DNA of 38,916 nucleotides from Clostridiaceae bacterium (lineage in GTDB: Bacteria; Bacillota; Clostridia; Acetivibrionales; DUMB01), in NCBI GenBank assembly GCA_012840535.1, contig DULF01000184.1, forward strand, positions 1 to 38,916, written 5' to 3'. The notes below the pieces were generated by a model that saw only the letters and a program-made list of their open reading frames with translations, made no database searches and was not told the origin of the DNA. Positions within the stretch are counted from its first letter, which is position 1. The number at the start of each line of letters is the position of its first letter. Both the position numbers and the translations under genes were made by a program. This document shows, piece after piece, positions 16,863 to 25,747 of this stretch.

Positions 16863-16895
16863 CCTTTAAAAGGCTAAAAATATGTGGAGGTAATA

Positions 16896-17534
16896 ATGTT
16901 TAATCGTAGCATACTTGATATATTGATAGGAATACCCGGTATTGTTATAGGACTTGCATTTCATGAATTTGCCCATGCTTTTACGGCGGACCGTCTTGGC
17001 GATCCTACGCCGAGATACCAGGGAAGGCTTACTCTTTCACCACTTCCGCATATTGACCCTATAGGTTTTATAATGATTCTGCTTCTGGGATTTGGATGGG
17101 CTAAACCTGTACAAATAAATACAAGGTATTTTAAAAAACCAAGAAGGGATGAGATACTTGTATCTTTAGCAGGACCTGTCACTAATTTATTAATTGCAAT
17201 AGTTTTTGCAACAATCATCAGGTTGCTTTTCACTTCCACACTATTATTTTCGATGAATGTAAGAACTCTTTCAATTTTATATAGTATGTTTGACTATGTA
17301 ATAAGGATAAATATAGTCCTGTTTTTGTTCAATTTGATGCCCCTGCCGCCCCTTGACGGCTTCCACGTGCTTTCCAATATCATACCGCTAAGGTATTATA
17401 GGTTTACATACACGCTTCAAAAGTACAGCACAATTATACTTATATTATTCATAGTAACCAATATCAGTTCGTATTTGATAGGCAGACCTGCCGGATTAAT
17501 TTATAATACAATATTAAGGATATTCGGCATTTGA
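16896..17534 (+). CDS. Site-2 protease family (M50) membrane metalloprotease
   Basis: This 212-aa integral membrane protein belongs to the YwhC-like short S2P group, intramembrane zinc proteases whose targets are mostly unknown. HEFAHA (residues 23-28) supplies two zinc ligands and the catalytic Glu. The third-ligand motif NLMPLPPLDGFHVL lies at about 145-158. About five or six hydrophobic segments are visible, and there is no PDZ domain. An upstream GTG at 16884 is in frame, but it overlaps the GGAGGT ribosome site of the ATG at 16896. It is one of only two protein genes on the plus strand and meets the cyclase gene head to head 12 bp away. Confidence 0.92.
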   Translation: MFNRSILDILIGIPGIVIGLAFHEFAHAFTADRLGDPTPRYQGRLTLSPLPHIDPIGFIMILLLGFGWAKPVQINTRYFKKPRRDEILVSLAGPVTNLLIAIVFATIIRLLFTSTLLFSMNVRTLSILYSMFDYVIRINIVLFLFNLMPLPPLDGFHVLSNIIPLRYYRFTYTLQKYSTIILILFIVTNISSYLIGRPAGLIYNTILRIFGI

Positions 17535-17546
17535 ACCGTCCTTATC

Positions 17547-18230
17547 CTATTCTTCAATAATAACTGCCCTGCATGGCGCACAACTGGTTCCGCAAATCTT
17601 TAAAGGCAGTGCTGTAAGCTTTACCCTGGGCTTTGTAACCCTGTTTAAATTAACACAGGGAGCAAGCATTAAGATATTTGCTTCATAGAACTTTTGAAAA
17701 AATTCCTCGGATTTTTGCAGATTATCCCACCTTGCAAAATCTGAGCCAAGAATAAAAGGTTTTTTTTCAATCAGCCACATCATTGCATCATATGTAAAAT
17801 AAGGCGAGTGTTTTAAATAAATATCGTCCATCCAGTACATGTCCCAGCCGGTACACACAAGAACAGCATCGCCTTCTTTGATGAAACCGGCGTTTTTGCT
17901 GTTTTCTAAATCCTCAACTGTAATAGGCCGTTTTTCGATATTGTTTTCCATTTTCCCAGGTTCCAAATGCAGAACAACACAATCAATATTATATAACTTC
18001 TCTACCGGTACATCTATAAGCAGATACGATTTGTCATTGCCGAAATAGTGCGCCGGGGTTTCAAGATATGTACCTGTTTGTGAATGCATCCCCTCAAATA
18101 TTTCACAAAAGACACTTTTATCAACCCATGGCACTTGGGGTAAGGGTTTTATTTTAATTTCAGGGAAAGGGGGTTCGTAATTCCACATACCCTCCTGAAT
18201 GATTCCAGTAATGTCAATTATATTTGCCAT
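17547..18230 (-). CDS. Cyclase-family hydrolase with altered metal-ligand motif
   Basis: The family (PF04199: kynurenine formamidase, isatin hydrolase) are metal-dependent amidohydrolases. The 227-aa protein starts DITGIIQEGMWNYEPPFPEI, and the hallmark region reads HSQTGTYLETPAHYF. The usual motif is HTGTHxDxPxHF. Here the second His is Tyr and the Asp is Glu, while the first His and the PAHYF His remain. Later parts fit the fold: AVLVCTGWDMYW, ILGSDFARWDN and LTALPLKICGTSCAPCRAV. The GGGGG ribosome site is good. Its substrate and whether it keeps activity are unknown. It lies alone between the M50 protease gene and the ROK regulator gene. Confidence 0.85.
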   Translation of the reverse strand: MANIIDITGIIQEGMWNYEPPFPEIKIKPLPQVPWVDKSVFCEIFEGMHSQTGTYLETPAHYFGNDKSYLLIDVPVEKLYNIDCVVLHLEPGKMENNIEKRPITVEDLENSKNAGFIKEGDAVLVCTGWDMYWMDDIYLKHSPYFTYDAMMWLIEKKPFILGSDFARWDNLQKSEEFFQKFYEANILMLAPCVNLNRVTKPRVKLTALPLKICGTSCAPCRAVIIEE

Positions 18231-18314
18231 AAAATGCCCCCATTACTTCAATTTTTTTGAATAAATAAATGTACTTCTGCATATCAGCCAATGTATAATT
18301 TTCATCAAGTATTC

Positions 18315-19538
18315 TTATCTTGAAACAACAATATCATTTAGCGTCTTTCCAAGTATAAAGTTGGCAATAGCCCTGGCAATATCGCTGTTTTTCAGTTTTG
18401 CCTTATTAATATCAATATTCCTTGAAAGGATGTCAAATACCCTTCTTTTCATCTCTTCCATCGCACAATCATATACAAAGTTGCCTTCAGTAATTAAATC
18501 ACCGGACACGATAATCCTATCAGGATCAAAACAGTTAACAAGATTAGCCAAAGCAAATCCCAGGTATCTGCCAACTTCCTCCAGCAATTTGTGTACCTTC
18601 ATGTCGCCCATTTGCTGGGCGAGAAAAAGAGACTTAATATCTAACTCTTCTATATTGTTATGAATTATTTCTGAAAGTATAGGGCTTTGATTGCTTTCTA
18701 CAAGTTCTTTTGCTTTTTTTAGAACATTTCTTTCGCCGCAATATAATTCAAAACATCCTTTGTTTCCGCAGTAGCATTTTTCTCCCATGTAGTTTAAAGA
18801 CATATGGCCAATTTCACCGGCTATGGAATGTTTTCCTCTTATTAATTTTGAATCATAGAAATTCACCATGCCTATGCCGGTGCCTAAAGCAAGATAAATA
18901 ACATTCTTATCTATGGATTTGTCTATAAAATTCATCTCATAAATAGCCTTTATTCTGGCTATATTTTCCAGATAAGTAGGTATTTTTAACGCATTTTCTA
19001 TACTGGCTTTGAGCGGTATGTTATACCATTTGAACAACGGAGAGTAAATTGATTCATCAAAATTTACCACTGCCGGTACGGAAACTCCAATGGCTATAAT
19101 CTTCTTCCTGTACAAATTGTCTAATGAATCAATAAAATTCTTTATAACGCCAATTACGTTGCCGACAAAAATTTCTTCGCTGTTTGTAGCATCTATTTCA
19201 AAATTGATATGCTTCTTTTGCATTTCTATTACCTCCCCTGAGAGGTCTGTCAAATAGACCTGGGCAGGTAATGAAGATTCGATGTTAACGTTAATGAAAT
19301 AACCAATCCTTGGATTAAATTCAAGGAGTTTTGCCTTTCTGCCAAGCCCTGAATCCTGCTTGCCTTTTTCTACTATGACATTCTTATTTAAAAGCTCCTT
19401 TGTCAAATTAGTGACCGTAGCAGGGCTAAGGTTTGTTAGCCTGACCAGATCAGGCCTTGACAGAGACCCTTTTTGTATGACTAATTCGGTAATATTTCTT
19501 AAATTATTTGCTTTTTCGCTTAAAACTGTGGGATTCAT
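18315..19538 (-). CDS. ROK-family transcriptional repressor (NagC/XylR type)
   Basis: This 407-aa regulator has an N-terminal winged helix-turn-helix (about 15-65: GSLSRPDLVRLTNLSPATVTNLTKELL) joined to a ROK sugar-binding fold. ALGTGIGMV (217-225), GEIGHMSLNY and the zinc motif CYCGNKGCFE (255-264) are present. The kinase signature ENDA reads ENIA here (191-194), so the catalytic Asp is missing and phosphorylation is unlikely. It has its own promoter and lies directly downstream of the sugar ABC operon terminator. It probably represses that operon until its sugar binds, which is inference from position. Confidence 0.92.
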   Translation of the reverse strand: MNPTVLSEKANNLRNITELVIQKGSLSRPDLVRLTNLSPATVTNLTKELLNKNVIVEKGKQDSGLGRKAKLLEFNPRIGYFINVNIESSLPAQVYLTDLSGEVIEMQKKHINFEIDATNSEEIFVGNVIGVIKNFIDSLDNLYRKKIIAIGVSVPAVVNFDESIYSPLFKWYNIPLKASIENALKIPTYLENIARIKAIYEMNFIDKSIDKNVIYLALGTGIGMVNFYDSKLIRGKHSIAGEIGHMSLNYMGEKCYCGNKGCFELYCGERNVLKKAKELVESNQSPILSEIIHNNIEELDIKSLFLAQQMGDMKVHKLLEEVGRYLGFALANLVNCFDPDRIIVSGDLITEGNFVYDCAMEEMKRRVFDILSRNIDINKAKLKNSDIARAIANFILGKTLNDIVVSR

Positions 19539-19579
19539 ACAAAATATCTCCTAATAATACATCTTTTCCGGCTTTTTAT

Positions 19580-19608
19580 ATTATAAATTATTACAGGGAA
19601 AATGTAAA
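19580..19608 (-). promoter_or_regulatory. Sigma-A promoter of the ROK regulator gene
   Basis: On the minus strand TTTACA, 17 bases, then TATAAT. It falls just after the upstream operon terminator and about 40 bases before the ATG, which has AGGAG in front of it. Confidence 0.7.
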
Positions 19609-19622
19609 ATGATTGCTGAAAA

Positions 19623-19648
19623 GGGGTGCAGTTTCACACTGCATCCCC
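19623..19648 (-). terminator. Terminator of the sugar ABC transporter operon
   Basis: A GC-rich hairpin (GGGGTGCAGT against ACTGCATCCCC, one bulged T) lies 74 bp past the binding-protein gene. A short T-run follows on the minus strand and a T-rich stretch on the plus strand, so it could work in both directions. Confidence 0.75.
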
Positions 19649-19721
19649 TGTTTCTATTCTTTTTTAAGCCTTAATGCTGCATCGCTGCCTTTCTTGATCA
19701 GGATAAAGGTTAAGCCAGCCT

Positions 19722-20798
19722 TTAAAAGTCATACTGGTCTACATTGTCCTTTGTGAAGGTAAGCGTCTTCCAGAAGTAGAAAACGTCATCCTGCCGGGTA
19801 GCATCAGGGAACCCTTCAATATTGCACTTTCCTTCAGGCATTTCTACTCCATCAAGCAGATTTGCAGCAATAGTTACCGCAAAAGCCGCCCAATCGCCGG
19901 GATCCCAAAGGACTGCACTCTTAGCCGCACCGCTTTCAAAAACCGGTTTTGCAAGATTTGGGGTAGATTGTCCGCATGCATAGATCTGGCCAATTTTACC
20001 TTCTTGCTCTATGGCTTTTCCAATCGGACCCAGACCAGTGGAAACATTGCTCATAATTGCCTTTATGTTAGGATATGCCGCAATAATGTTTTGTGCAACT
20101 GCAAAACACTTTTCAGGGTCTTCATCCATACCTTCAATGGCTACACATTCAAGCTTGGGATATTTTTCCTCTATGTATTCCAGGATCCTATTAATTCTGG
20201 CCTGCAAAAATTCATTGGTCAATACTCCTGTTATAATGGCAAATTCGCCTTCATCACCAATTGTTTTAACCATTTCTTCAACCATTGGAACACCCAGTTC
20301 AGCCAGGTCCATAATTCCTGCATAGCAGTGACGTGCGTCTCTCTGCACATCCAGGTCCCAGGAAACAACTATGATTCCTTTTGCCATGGCTTCTTTCAAT
20401 ACAGGTGCCACTGAAGTTGAATCGCCTGACGCAACTACAAGAGCCTTAACATCCTTCTGGATCATATCATGTATAAGGCTGATAAACTTAGGAGTGTCAA
20501 CTTCCGGAGTACCAGTGTAAATAACGTCATAGCCGGCCTTTGCACCCGCATCCTTTGCTTTTTTCTCACCGCAGATAAAGTAAGGGGCGCTGGACACATA
20601 ATTCAAGACTGCTATAGTGCCTTTGGACTTTCCCGAAGATGAAGACGAAGATGAAGACGAAGACGTAGACGAAGAAGAATCAGAAGACGTAGCAGAAGAT
20701 GAATCCCCGGATTGTTTTGAATCCTGCGAGCACGCTGCAATACTAAGTGTCAACGCGATTACAAGGATAACGGCTAATAAAAGTCTTAACTTTTTCAT
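19722..20798 (-). CDS. Sugar ABC transporter substrate-binding lipoprotein (RhaS/LsrB-like)
   Basis: This 358-aa periplasmic-type binding protein is anchored by lipid at Cys23 (lipobox IAAC). A very Ser-rich linker (about 27-58) joins it to a type I binding fold starting GTIAVLNYVSSAPYF. YTGTPEVDTPKFISLIHDMI, VVASGDSTSVAPVLKEAMA and VVSWDLDVQRDARHCYAG resemble the rhamnose (RhaS) and autoinducer-2 (LsrB) group of CUT2 binding proteins more than ribose RbsB. It is the last gene of the transporter set, 155 bp after the second permease, separated by a large hairpin, and has a strong GGAGG site. The sugar cannot be named. Confidence 0.92.
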   Translation of the reverse strand: MKKLRLLLAVILVIALTLSIAACSQDSKQSGDSSSATSSDSSSSTSSSSSSSSSSGKSKGTIAVLNYVSSAPYFICGEKKAKDAGAKAGYDVIYTGTPEVDTPKFISLIHDMIQKDVKALVVASGDSTSVAPVLKEAMAKGIIVVSWDLDVQRDARHCYAGIMDLAELGVPMVEEMVKTIGDEGEFAIITGVLTNEFLQARINRILEYIEEKYPKLECVAIEGMDEDPEKCFAVAQNIIAAYPNIKAIMSNVSTGLGPIGKAIEQEGKIGQIYACGQSTPNLAKPVFESGAAKSAVLWDPGDWAAFAVTIAANLLDGVEMPEGKCNIEGFPDATRQDDVFYFWKTLTFTKDNVDQYDF

Positions 20799-20830
20799 GT
20801 TGTTATCTTCCTCCTTACTTTGATATTTTT

Positions 20831-20887
20831 ATTTATTCATACAGGCATTCTGCTCTGAATGGATGAAACATAAATGCCTGAATAAAT
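20831..20887 (-). promoter_or_regulatory. Intercistronic stem-loop before the binding-protein gene
   Basis: Arms ATTTATTC plus AGGCATT pair with AATGCCT plus GAATAAAT, broken only by a 4-base bulge. No T-run follows on the minus strand. It may stop 3' decay or moderate translation so that binding protein and membrane subunits are made in different amounts. Confidence 0.5.
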
Positions 20888-20953
20888 ACAATATAAATGT
20901 CTGAAAAAACACATAACGTGTTGTAAATACACAGCGGCTGATATTATTCTATG

Positions 20954-21898
20954 TCACTGCCTCTTTATTAGCTGCCTGAACATTAACACCAGAAGCAGTA
21001 TTGAACCAATAATGACTTGCTGTAAAAACTGGGAGGCACCCATCATATTCATTCCGTTTGATACCAGTGTAAAAACGATAACTCCGATCATTGCTCCAAG
21101 AATGTTCCCGGAACCGCCGGTAATAGCAATACCTCCGAATACTGAAGCAGAAACGCTTTGAAGTACCAATGGGTCTGCTACGTCCGCACGTCCTCCAGAT
21201 ATGCGTGATGTAATTACAATAGCGCAGATAAATGACATTATTGCTGAAAAGATATATACAAGCATAATATTGCTCTTGTAATTGATACCAGCGAACTTTG
21301 CGGCTTCATTATTGCTTCCGATGAGGTAAATGCGCCTTCCCCACCTTGTTTTGGATATTAGAATAACTGAAAATACAGCAGTTATGACAAGGATAACGGT
21401 TTGAAAAGGCAAATGCCCGGCTATTCGTCCTTGCCCGAAGAAAAAGAATTTTTCGTTAATACATTGAATTGTTACACCTTTTGATATTACCAGGCCAAGA
21501 CCTGAAAAAAGTGCTTGTGTTCCAAGAGTGGCAAGCATTGCATTAACTTTAAGGTGGCCGCATAGAAAACCATTGAGCATTCCGCACAATAATGAAGCGA
21601 CAAAAGTTATAAAAATCGCTATCCACATTGGCAATCCCATAGTCCCCATGAAAGTAGCCAACAGGACTGTAAATAAACTTGCCATTGCTCCAATGGAAAG
21701 GTCCATGCCTCCGGAAATGATAGAAGCTGACATTGCCAGAGTCATAAGACCGAGTTCAACAAGTTGAGCAGTAAGCTGCATAAGGTTTCCCAGCCTGAAG
21801 AAATATGGACTGGAGAAAGAAAACCCTATGAACAGAAATAGTGCAAAAAGGGCTAAAATCATTTCATTGTTATTTGCCATTTTGTTTAACTTTATCAT
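20954..21898 (-). CDS. Sugar ABC transporter permease 2 (CUT2 family)
   Basis: This 314-aa BPD_transp_2 family membrane protein has about 8-10 hydrophobic segments. The conserved SIISGGMDLSIGAMASLF near residues 60-77 and the C-terminal SVSASVFGGIAITGGSGNIL, the cytoplasmic coupling region, are clear. It resembles LsrD, RhaQ and RbsC. The start overlaps the stop of permease 1 by 4 bp (ATGA). Two different permeases together with a double-domain ATPase is the LsrACD/RhaTPQ arrangement rather than the single-permease ribose system. Confidence 0.93.
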   Translation of the reverse strand: MIKLNKMANNNEMILALFALFLFIGFSFSSPYFFRLGNLMQLTAQLVELGLMTLAMSASIISGGMDLSIGAMASLFTVLLATFMGTMGLPMWIAIFITFVASLLCGMLNGFLCGHLKVNAMLATLGTQALFSGLGLVISKGVTIQCINEKFFFFGQGRIAGHLPFQTVILVITAVFSVILISKTRWGRRIYLIGSNNEAAKFAGINYKSNIMLVYIFSAIMSFICAIVITSRISGGRADVADPLVLQSVSASVFGGIAITGGSGNILGAMIGVIVFTLVSNGMNMMGASQFLQQVIIGSILLLVLMFRQLIKRQ

Positions 21899-22890
21899 TG
21901 CAAGCCACCTCCTTTTATTAGTTGCCTGCCTTTTGCATGTTTTTCCTTAGCCTGGTATGCTGAAGAAACTATTGCTGCTATTAGAACAACACCTGTTGCA
22001 AGGCTTTGCCAGTAAACAGGAACCCTGGTTAAAACCAATGCATTTTCAATAAGTCCGAAAAGCACAGTTCCCAAAAATGTTCCAAAGATGGAGGCTATGC
22101 CTCCTGTAAACATTGTTCCGCCGATAACGGCTGCTGCAATCAACTTCATTTCAACTCCCATGCCTGCAGTCGGTTGGGCAATTGCAAGTTTTGAAGCATA
22201 CAGCGCTGCCGAAACACCTGATAAAGCTCCCATAAATCCAAAGGAGAATATATATACGAAAGACCTGTTGATACCTATACGCTCTGCTGCGTTTTTATTG
22301 CCGCCTACTGCAACAATGCTTCGTCCAATCCGTGTATGGTAAAGCATCAAGTAGGTAAAAAGCATAACAAACAGCCATACATAAACAGATACTGTTACAA
22401 TGCCTAATTTATAATTGGCTACTTTAATGAATACTCCTTTTAGATCCGATATCCAGGACCCATTTGTTATAAGCATCAGACCGCCGCGGATAATGCTTAG
22501 AGTTCCCAGTGTGACAATAATCGCCGGAATATTGAATTTCGCTATAAAGAAACCATTAAACATGCCAAGCAAAATTCCTGTTGCCATCGAAATAATAAAT
22601 GCCAGGATTGGGTTATTGCCATCCGTCATCTTAACGTATGCGGCTGTTACCATTACACATGCTGCAAACTGCGCGCCAACTGAAACATCAATATTCCCAG
22701 TTACAATAACAATCATCATTCCGATGGACATAATTCCTAAAATTGCGTTATTGTTCAGTATATTTGTCAGGTTCCTGATGTTCAAGAATCCTTTTGAAAT
22801 AAGTGCAACTACTGTACTAATCAATACAATAACTACAATTAAAGCTATTTCCCTGGTTTTTGACCTGACCAGGTTCTTAATAGAATTCAT
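21895..22890 (-). CDS. Sugar ABC transporter permease 1 (CUT2 family)
   Basis: This 331-aa CUT2 permease has about 8-10 hydrophobic segments. IVIVTGNIDVSVGAQFAA (about 60-77), FNIPAIIVTLGTLSIIRGG and KLIAAAVIGGTMFTGGIASI are the usual family marks. It resembles LsrC or RhaP. Translation is coupled on both sides: a 4-bp overlap with the ATPase gene upstream and another with permease 2 downstream. It probably forms a heterodimer with permease 2. Confidence 0.93.
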   Translation of the reverse strand: MNSIKNLVRSKTREIALIVVIVLISTVVALISKGFLNIRNLTNILNNNAILGIMSIGMMIVIVTGNIDVSVGAQFAACVMVTAAYVKMTDGNNPILAFIISMATGILLGMFNGFFIAKFNIPAIIVTLGTLSIIRGGLMLITNGSWISDLKGVFIKVANYKLGIVTVSVYVWLFVMLFTYLMLYHTRIGRSIVAVGGNKNAAERIGINRSFVYIFSFGFMGALSGVSAALYASKLAIAQPTAGMGVEMKLIAAAVIGGTMFTGGIASIFGTFLGTVLFGLIENALVLTRVPVYWQSLATGVVLIAAIVSSAYQAKEKHAKGRQLIKGGGLQ

Positions 22891-24392
22891 CCAATCTCCC
22901 TCCCCGAGCCCATAAGTCCTTTTTCAATAACTTTTTCCTGCGTCGCATTTACTGCCACGGTTTCATATACAATATCGCCCTTGCGCATGACAAGGATCCT
23001 GTCCGCAATTGCAAGTATTTCCGGGAGGTCCGAAGAAATCAGAATTACAGCAACACCTGATTTCGCAAGCTGTCTTAACAGCTTATGTATCTCTAGTTTT
23101 GCTCCTACGTCAATACCACTTGTAGGCTCATCTACAATGAGCACTTTAGGATTTGTTTCCAGCCAACGGCTAAATAGCGCTTTTTGCTGGTTGCCGCCGC
23201 TCATATTTTCTATATTGATTGTGGGGAGGTTTGGCCGGATACTTAACTTGTTTATATTTGCTAACGCTGTTTGAAGCTCCTTTTTCTTTGATATTAATCC
23301 CAATTTGTTTAAATGCCTGCTTATTGTAACCGTAGAAATATTGCATGCCATGCTGTGACCTTGAAAAAGACCTTGCTTTCTCCTATCTTCCGGAAGATAA
23401 CCTATGCCTTTTGATATGGCGTCTTCCGGGGATTTTATGTACACCTTTTTTCCGTTAATAAAAATTTCTCCGCTCTGCGGCTTCATCATTCCAAATATTG
23501 CCTGCGCAAGTTCACTGCGGCCTGCGCCGACCAGGCCTGTCAAACCTAAAATTTCATATTTATTAATTTTAAACGATACATTTCTGAAATAAGGCTCACA
23601 GGTCATGTTTCTGACCTCAAAAACTGTTTCTTCCGACTCGCCTTCTTCATTCTGCATCGATACGAAACGTAACTCACGTCCTACCATAAGGTTTATAAGT
23701 TTCTGATTGTCAAATTTTTCAGCATCGTCGCAAGCAACCATATAACCGTCTCTTAGTATGGAAATCCTGTCTGCCACTGCAAAAACCTCATCCAGCTTGT
23801 GGGATATATAAATAATCCCTATTCCTTTATCCTTTACAGTTTTAATAATTTTGTACAGCATTTCTACTTCTGCTTTAGAAAGAGCTGCAGTTGGTTCATC
23901 CATGACAATTACCTTAGATTTAAATGTAATAGCCCTGGCAATTGCTACAAGCTGTTGCTTTCCAATACTGATATCTCCAAGCTTCGCATCGAGATCCAGC
24001 TTGACTCCCATAGTGTCCAGAGTTTCCTGGGCAATTCTTTTCATCTCTTTTCGGTTTACAATAAATAATTTGTTTTTTTCTATACAAATATTTTCAGCAA
24101 CTGTAAGATTAGGGAACAAACTTATATCTTGATATATAACGGTTATTCCCAACTGAATTGACCTTGCTGCAGTAAGACGTGTTTCTCTTTTTCCATTGAT
24201 GTAAATCTCGCTTCCTTCATCAGGCTTCTCGACGCCTGCTATAATTTTTATCATAGTTGATTTACCGGCTCCATTCTCGCCAACCAGTGCATGAACTTCT
24301 CCGGCACGCAAATTGAAAGACACGCTATTCAGAACCGTGATGCCTGAATAGGTTTTGCTGAGATTTTTTACTTCCAGTATGACATTTCCCAA
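22887..24392 (-). CDS. Sugar ABC transporter ATP-binding protein, double ATPase domain
   Basis: This 501-aa protein has two fused nucleotide-binding domains, as in RbsA, LsrA and RhaT. The first half has Walker A GENGAGKST (39-47), signature ISIGKQQLVAIARA and Walker B VIVMDEPTAALS. The second half has a degenerate Walker A (GLVGAGRSE), signature MSGGNQQKALFSRW and Walker B LIVDEPTSGIDVGAK, so only one site per monomer is likely to be fully competent, as usual in the family. The start codon is TTG at 24392, 7 bases after GGGGGG. It follows the SDR gene by about 107 bp. Confidence 0.94.
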   Translation of the reverse strand: MGNVILEVKNLSKTYSGITVLNSVSFNLRAGEVHALVGENGAGKSTMIKIIAGVEKPDEGSEIYINGKRETRLTAARSIQLGITVIYQDISLFPNLTVAENICIEKNKLFIVNRKEMKRIAQETLDTMGVKLDLDAKLGDISIGKQQLVAIARAITFKSKVIVMDEPTAALSKAEVEMLYKIIKTVKDKGIGIIYISHKLDEVFAVADRISILRDGYMVACDDAEKFDNQKLINLMVGRELRFVSMQNEEGESEETVFEVRNMTCEPYFRNVSFKINKYEILGLTGLVGAGRSELAQAIFGMMKPQSGEIFINGKKVYIKSPEDAISKGIGYLPEDRRKQGLFQGHSMACNISTVTISRHLNKLGLISKKKELQTALANINKLSIRPNLPTINIENMSGGNQQKALFSRWLETNPKVLIVDEPTSGIDVGAKLEIHKLLRQLAKSGVAVILISSDLPEILAIADRILVMRKGDIVYETVAVNATQEKVIEKGLMGSGREIG

Positions 24393-24498
24393 TACAATTC
24401 CCCCTTAATAAGTTAAAATTTCTGTATGTTATGATGGCTCTATAAGAAGTTTAATGCACTAGCTGACTAATATGCTGTTGGTATGACGGCCAGCATCA

Positions 24499-25272
24499 TT
24501 ACCATATGGTGTAGCCTCCGTCTATGATTAACGTGGAACCATGCATATAATTGGAAGCGCTCGAAGATAAAAATACTATAGCGCCAGCCAGTTCCTCAGG
24601 ATCACCGATTCTCTGTGCTGGTATCATTGACAAAGCCATCTTGTAAAAGTCAGGATCGTTTTCGAAGAATTTCTTATTGGGATCTGTAAGAAAATAACCT
24701 GGAGCTAATGCATTAACATTGATATTGTACTTTGCCCATTCGGCAGCCAATGCTTTTGTAAGGGCAACCACAGCAAGTTTTGACACATCATAGGAGCCAC
24801 CATGTACACCTTTGTTAATAATAAAGCCGGAAATCGAAGCAAGGTTTACTATTTTCCCTTTTCTCCTTTTTATCATTTCTTTTCCGACAGCCTGAGCGCA
24901 AATGAAACAACCTGTTATATTAACGTTTATTACCCGGTTCCATTGCTCTAACGAGGTTTCTTCGGGAGAAATATTTATTCTTGGCGCAGCGGCATTGTTT
25001 ATTAATATATCCACCTTGCCGAAACGGTTTATGCAATCTGATACGCATTCCTCAACATCCTGCTTATTGGTAATCTCCGCGTAACGCCAGGCACATTGCA
25101 CTCCGAGCTCGTTTAACTCCTTTGCCAGCTCTTTCATTGCTTCTTCGCCATGGCCCATTAGATATACATTTGCCCCTGCCTGGGCAAGTGCTTTGGCAAA
25201 TACCCTTCCAAGTCCCTTGGCAGCGCCGGTGACAATAGCAACTTCTCCGGTTAAATCAAAACATTTTAACAT
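24499..25272 (-). CDS. SDR-family NAD(P)-dependent dehydrogenase
   Basis: This 257-aa classical short-chain dehydrogenase has the cofactor motif TGAAKGLG (15-22), INNAA (91-95), catalytic Ser at about 146-148 in NLASISGF, and the pair Tyr161/Lys165 in GSYDVSK. It ends with the usual LIIDGGYTIW. Close relatives include gluconate 5-dehydrogenase and 2-deoxy-gluconate 3-dehydrogenase, enzymes of sugar acid breakdown. It sits between the dehydrogenase pseudogene and the sugar transporter genes, so it probably oxidises or reduces the imported sugar. Good AGGAGG site; the exact substrate is not evident. Confidence 0.93.
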   Translation of the reverse strand: MLKCFDLTGEVAIVTGAAKGLGRVFAKALAQAGANVYLMGHGEEAMKELAKELNELGVQCAWRYAEITNKQDVEECVSDCINRFGKVDILINNAAAPRINISPEETSLEQWNRVINVNITGCFICAQAVGKEMIKRRKGKIVNLASISGFIINKGVHGGSYDVSKLAVVALTKALAAEWAKYNINVNALAPGYFLTDPNKKFFENDPDFYKMALSMIPAQRIGDPEELAGAIVFLSSSASNYMHGSTLIIDGGYTIW

Positions 25273-25320
25273 AGTGACCTCCTATATTTAACGTGCTATA
25301 TCTATCTTGAAAAAATTATT

Positions 25321-25690
25321 TTATAGCAATTCAACCTCTACCGGCAGTCCGGTTTCAGCTGATTCAAAAATAGATAGAATCGCAAGAGATACATTTGCAG
25401 CATCTTTTATAGTTACATAAAACTCTTCATTGCTGTAAAGCTTATCTATAAAACTTCTGATACTTTCATAAGCAAACCCCTTGCATTTTGAAAAACATAA
25501 TTTCTCACCAGGACATCAGGAGTGGTTACTTTTTCATCTGTAATCATTTGAATCAAGTTGTGAACGGTATACATCTTCTCTTGTTGTAGCCAATGGTTTT
25601 TCAATCAGTATGTGCCTTTTGGCATTTGCGCACGCTACTGCAATATCTGCATGACTGTCAATAAATGACAGATACCTCCCCTCTTTATTT
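25321..25690 (-). pseudogene. Decayed Gfo/Idh/MocA-family dehydrogenase
   Basis: Reading the minus strand in three frames gives pieces of one protein in the right order. HADIAVACANAKRHILIEKP plus LATTRED is the end of the NAD-binding half (the EKP motif), at about 25585-25640. Then VHNLIQMITDEKV is a likely middle piece in another frame. Last is YESIRSFIDKLYSNEEF through IFESAETGLPVEVELL to a TAA at 25321, the typical C-terminus. The first piece ends at TGA (25544). The N-terminus and over a hundred internal residues are missing, so it is not functional. The flanks at 25273-25320 and 25691-25830 hold no gene: the first has the SDR ribosome site, the second is AT-rich and contains a tandem repeat. 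Confidence 0.85.
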
Positions 25691-25747
25691 GAATATTAAT
25701 TTATTTATTTAATATATAAATTAATTAAAGATTATATGTTATGAATT

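Noticed and set aside
16733-16895. T-box leader of trpS
   Set aside because: Predicted leader is about 30 bases and the whole divergent gap is 166 bases; no specifier loop or T-box sequence is seen.
20617-20823. Plus-strand acidic ORF with repeated Glu-Asp
   Set aside because: It is the antisense of the Ser-rich linker and lipoprotein signal of the sugar-binding protein.
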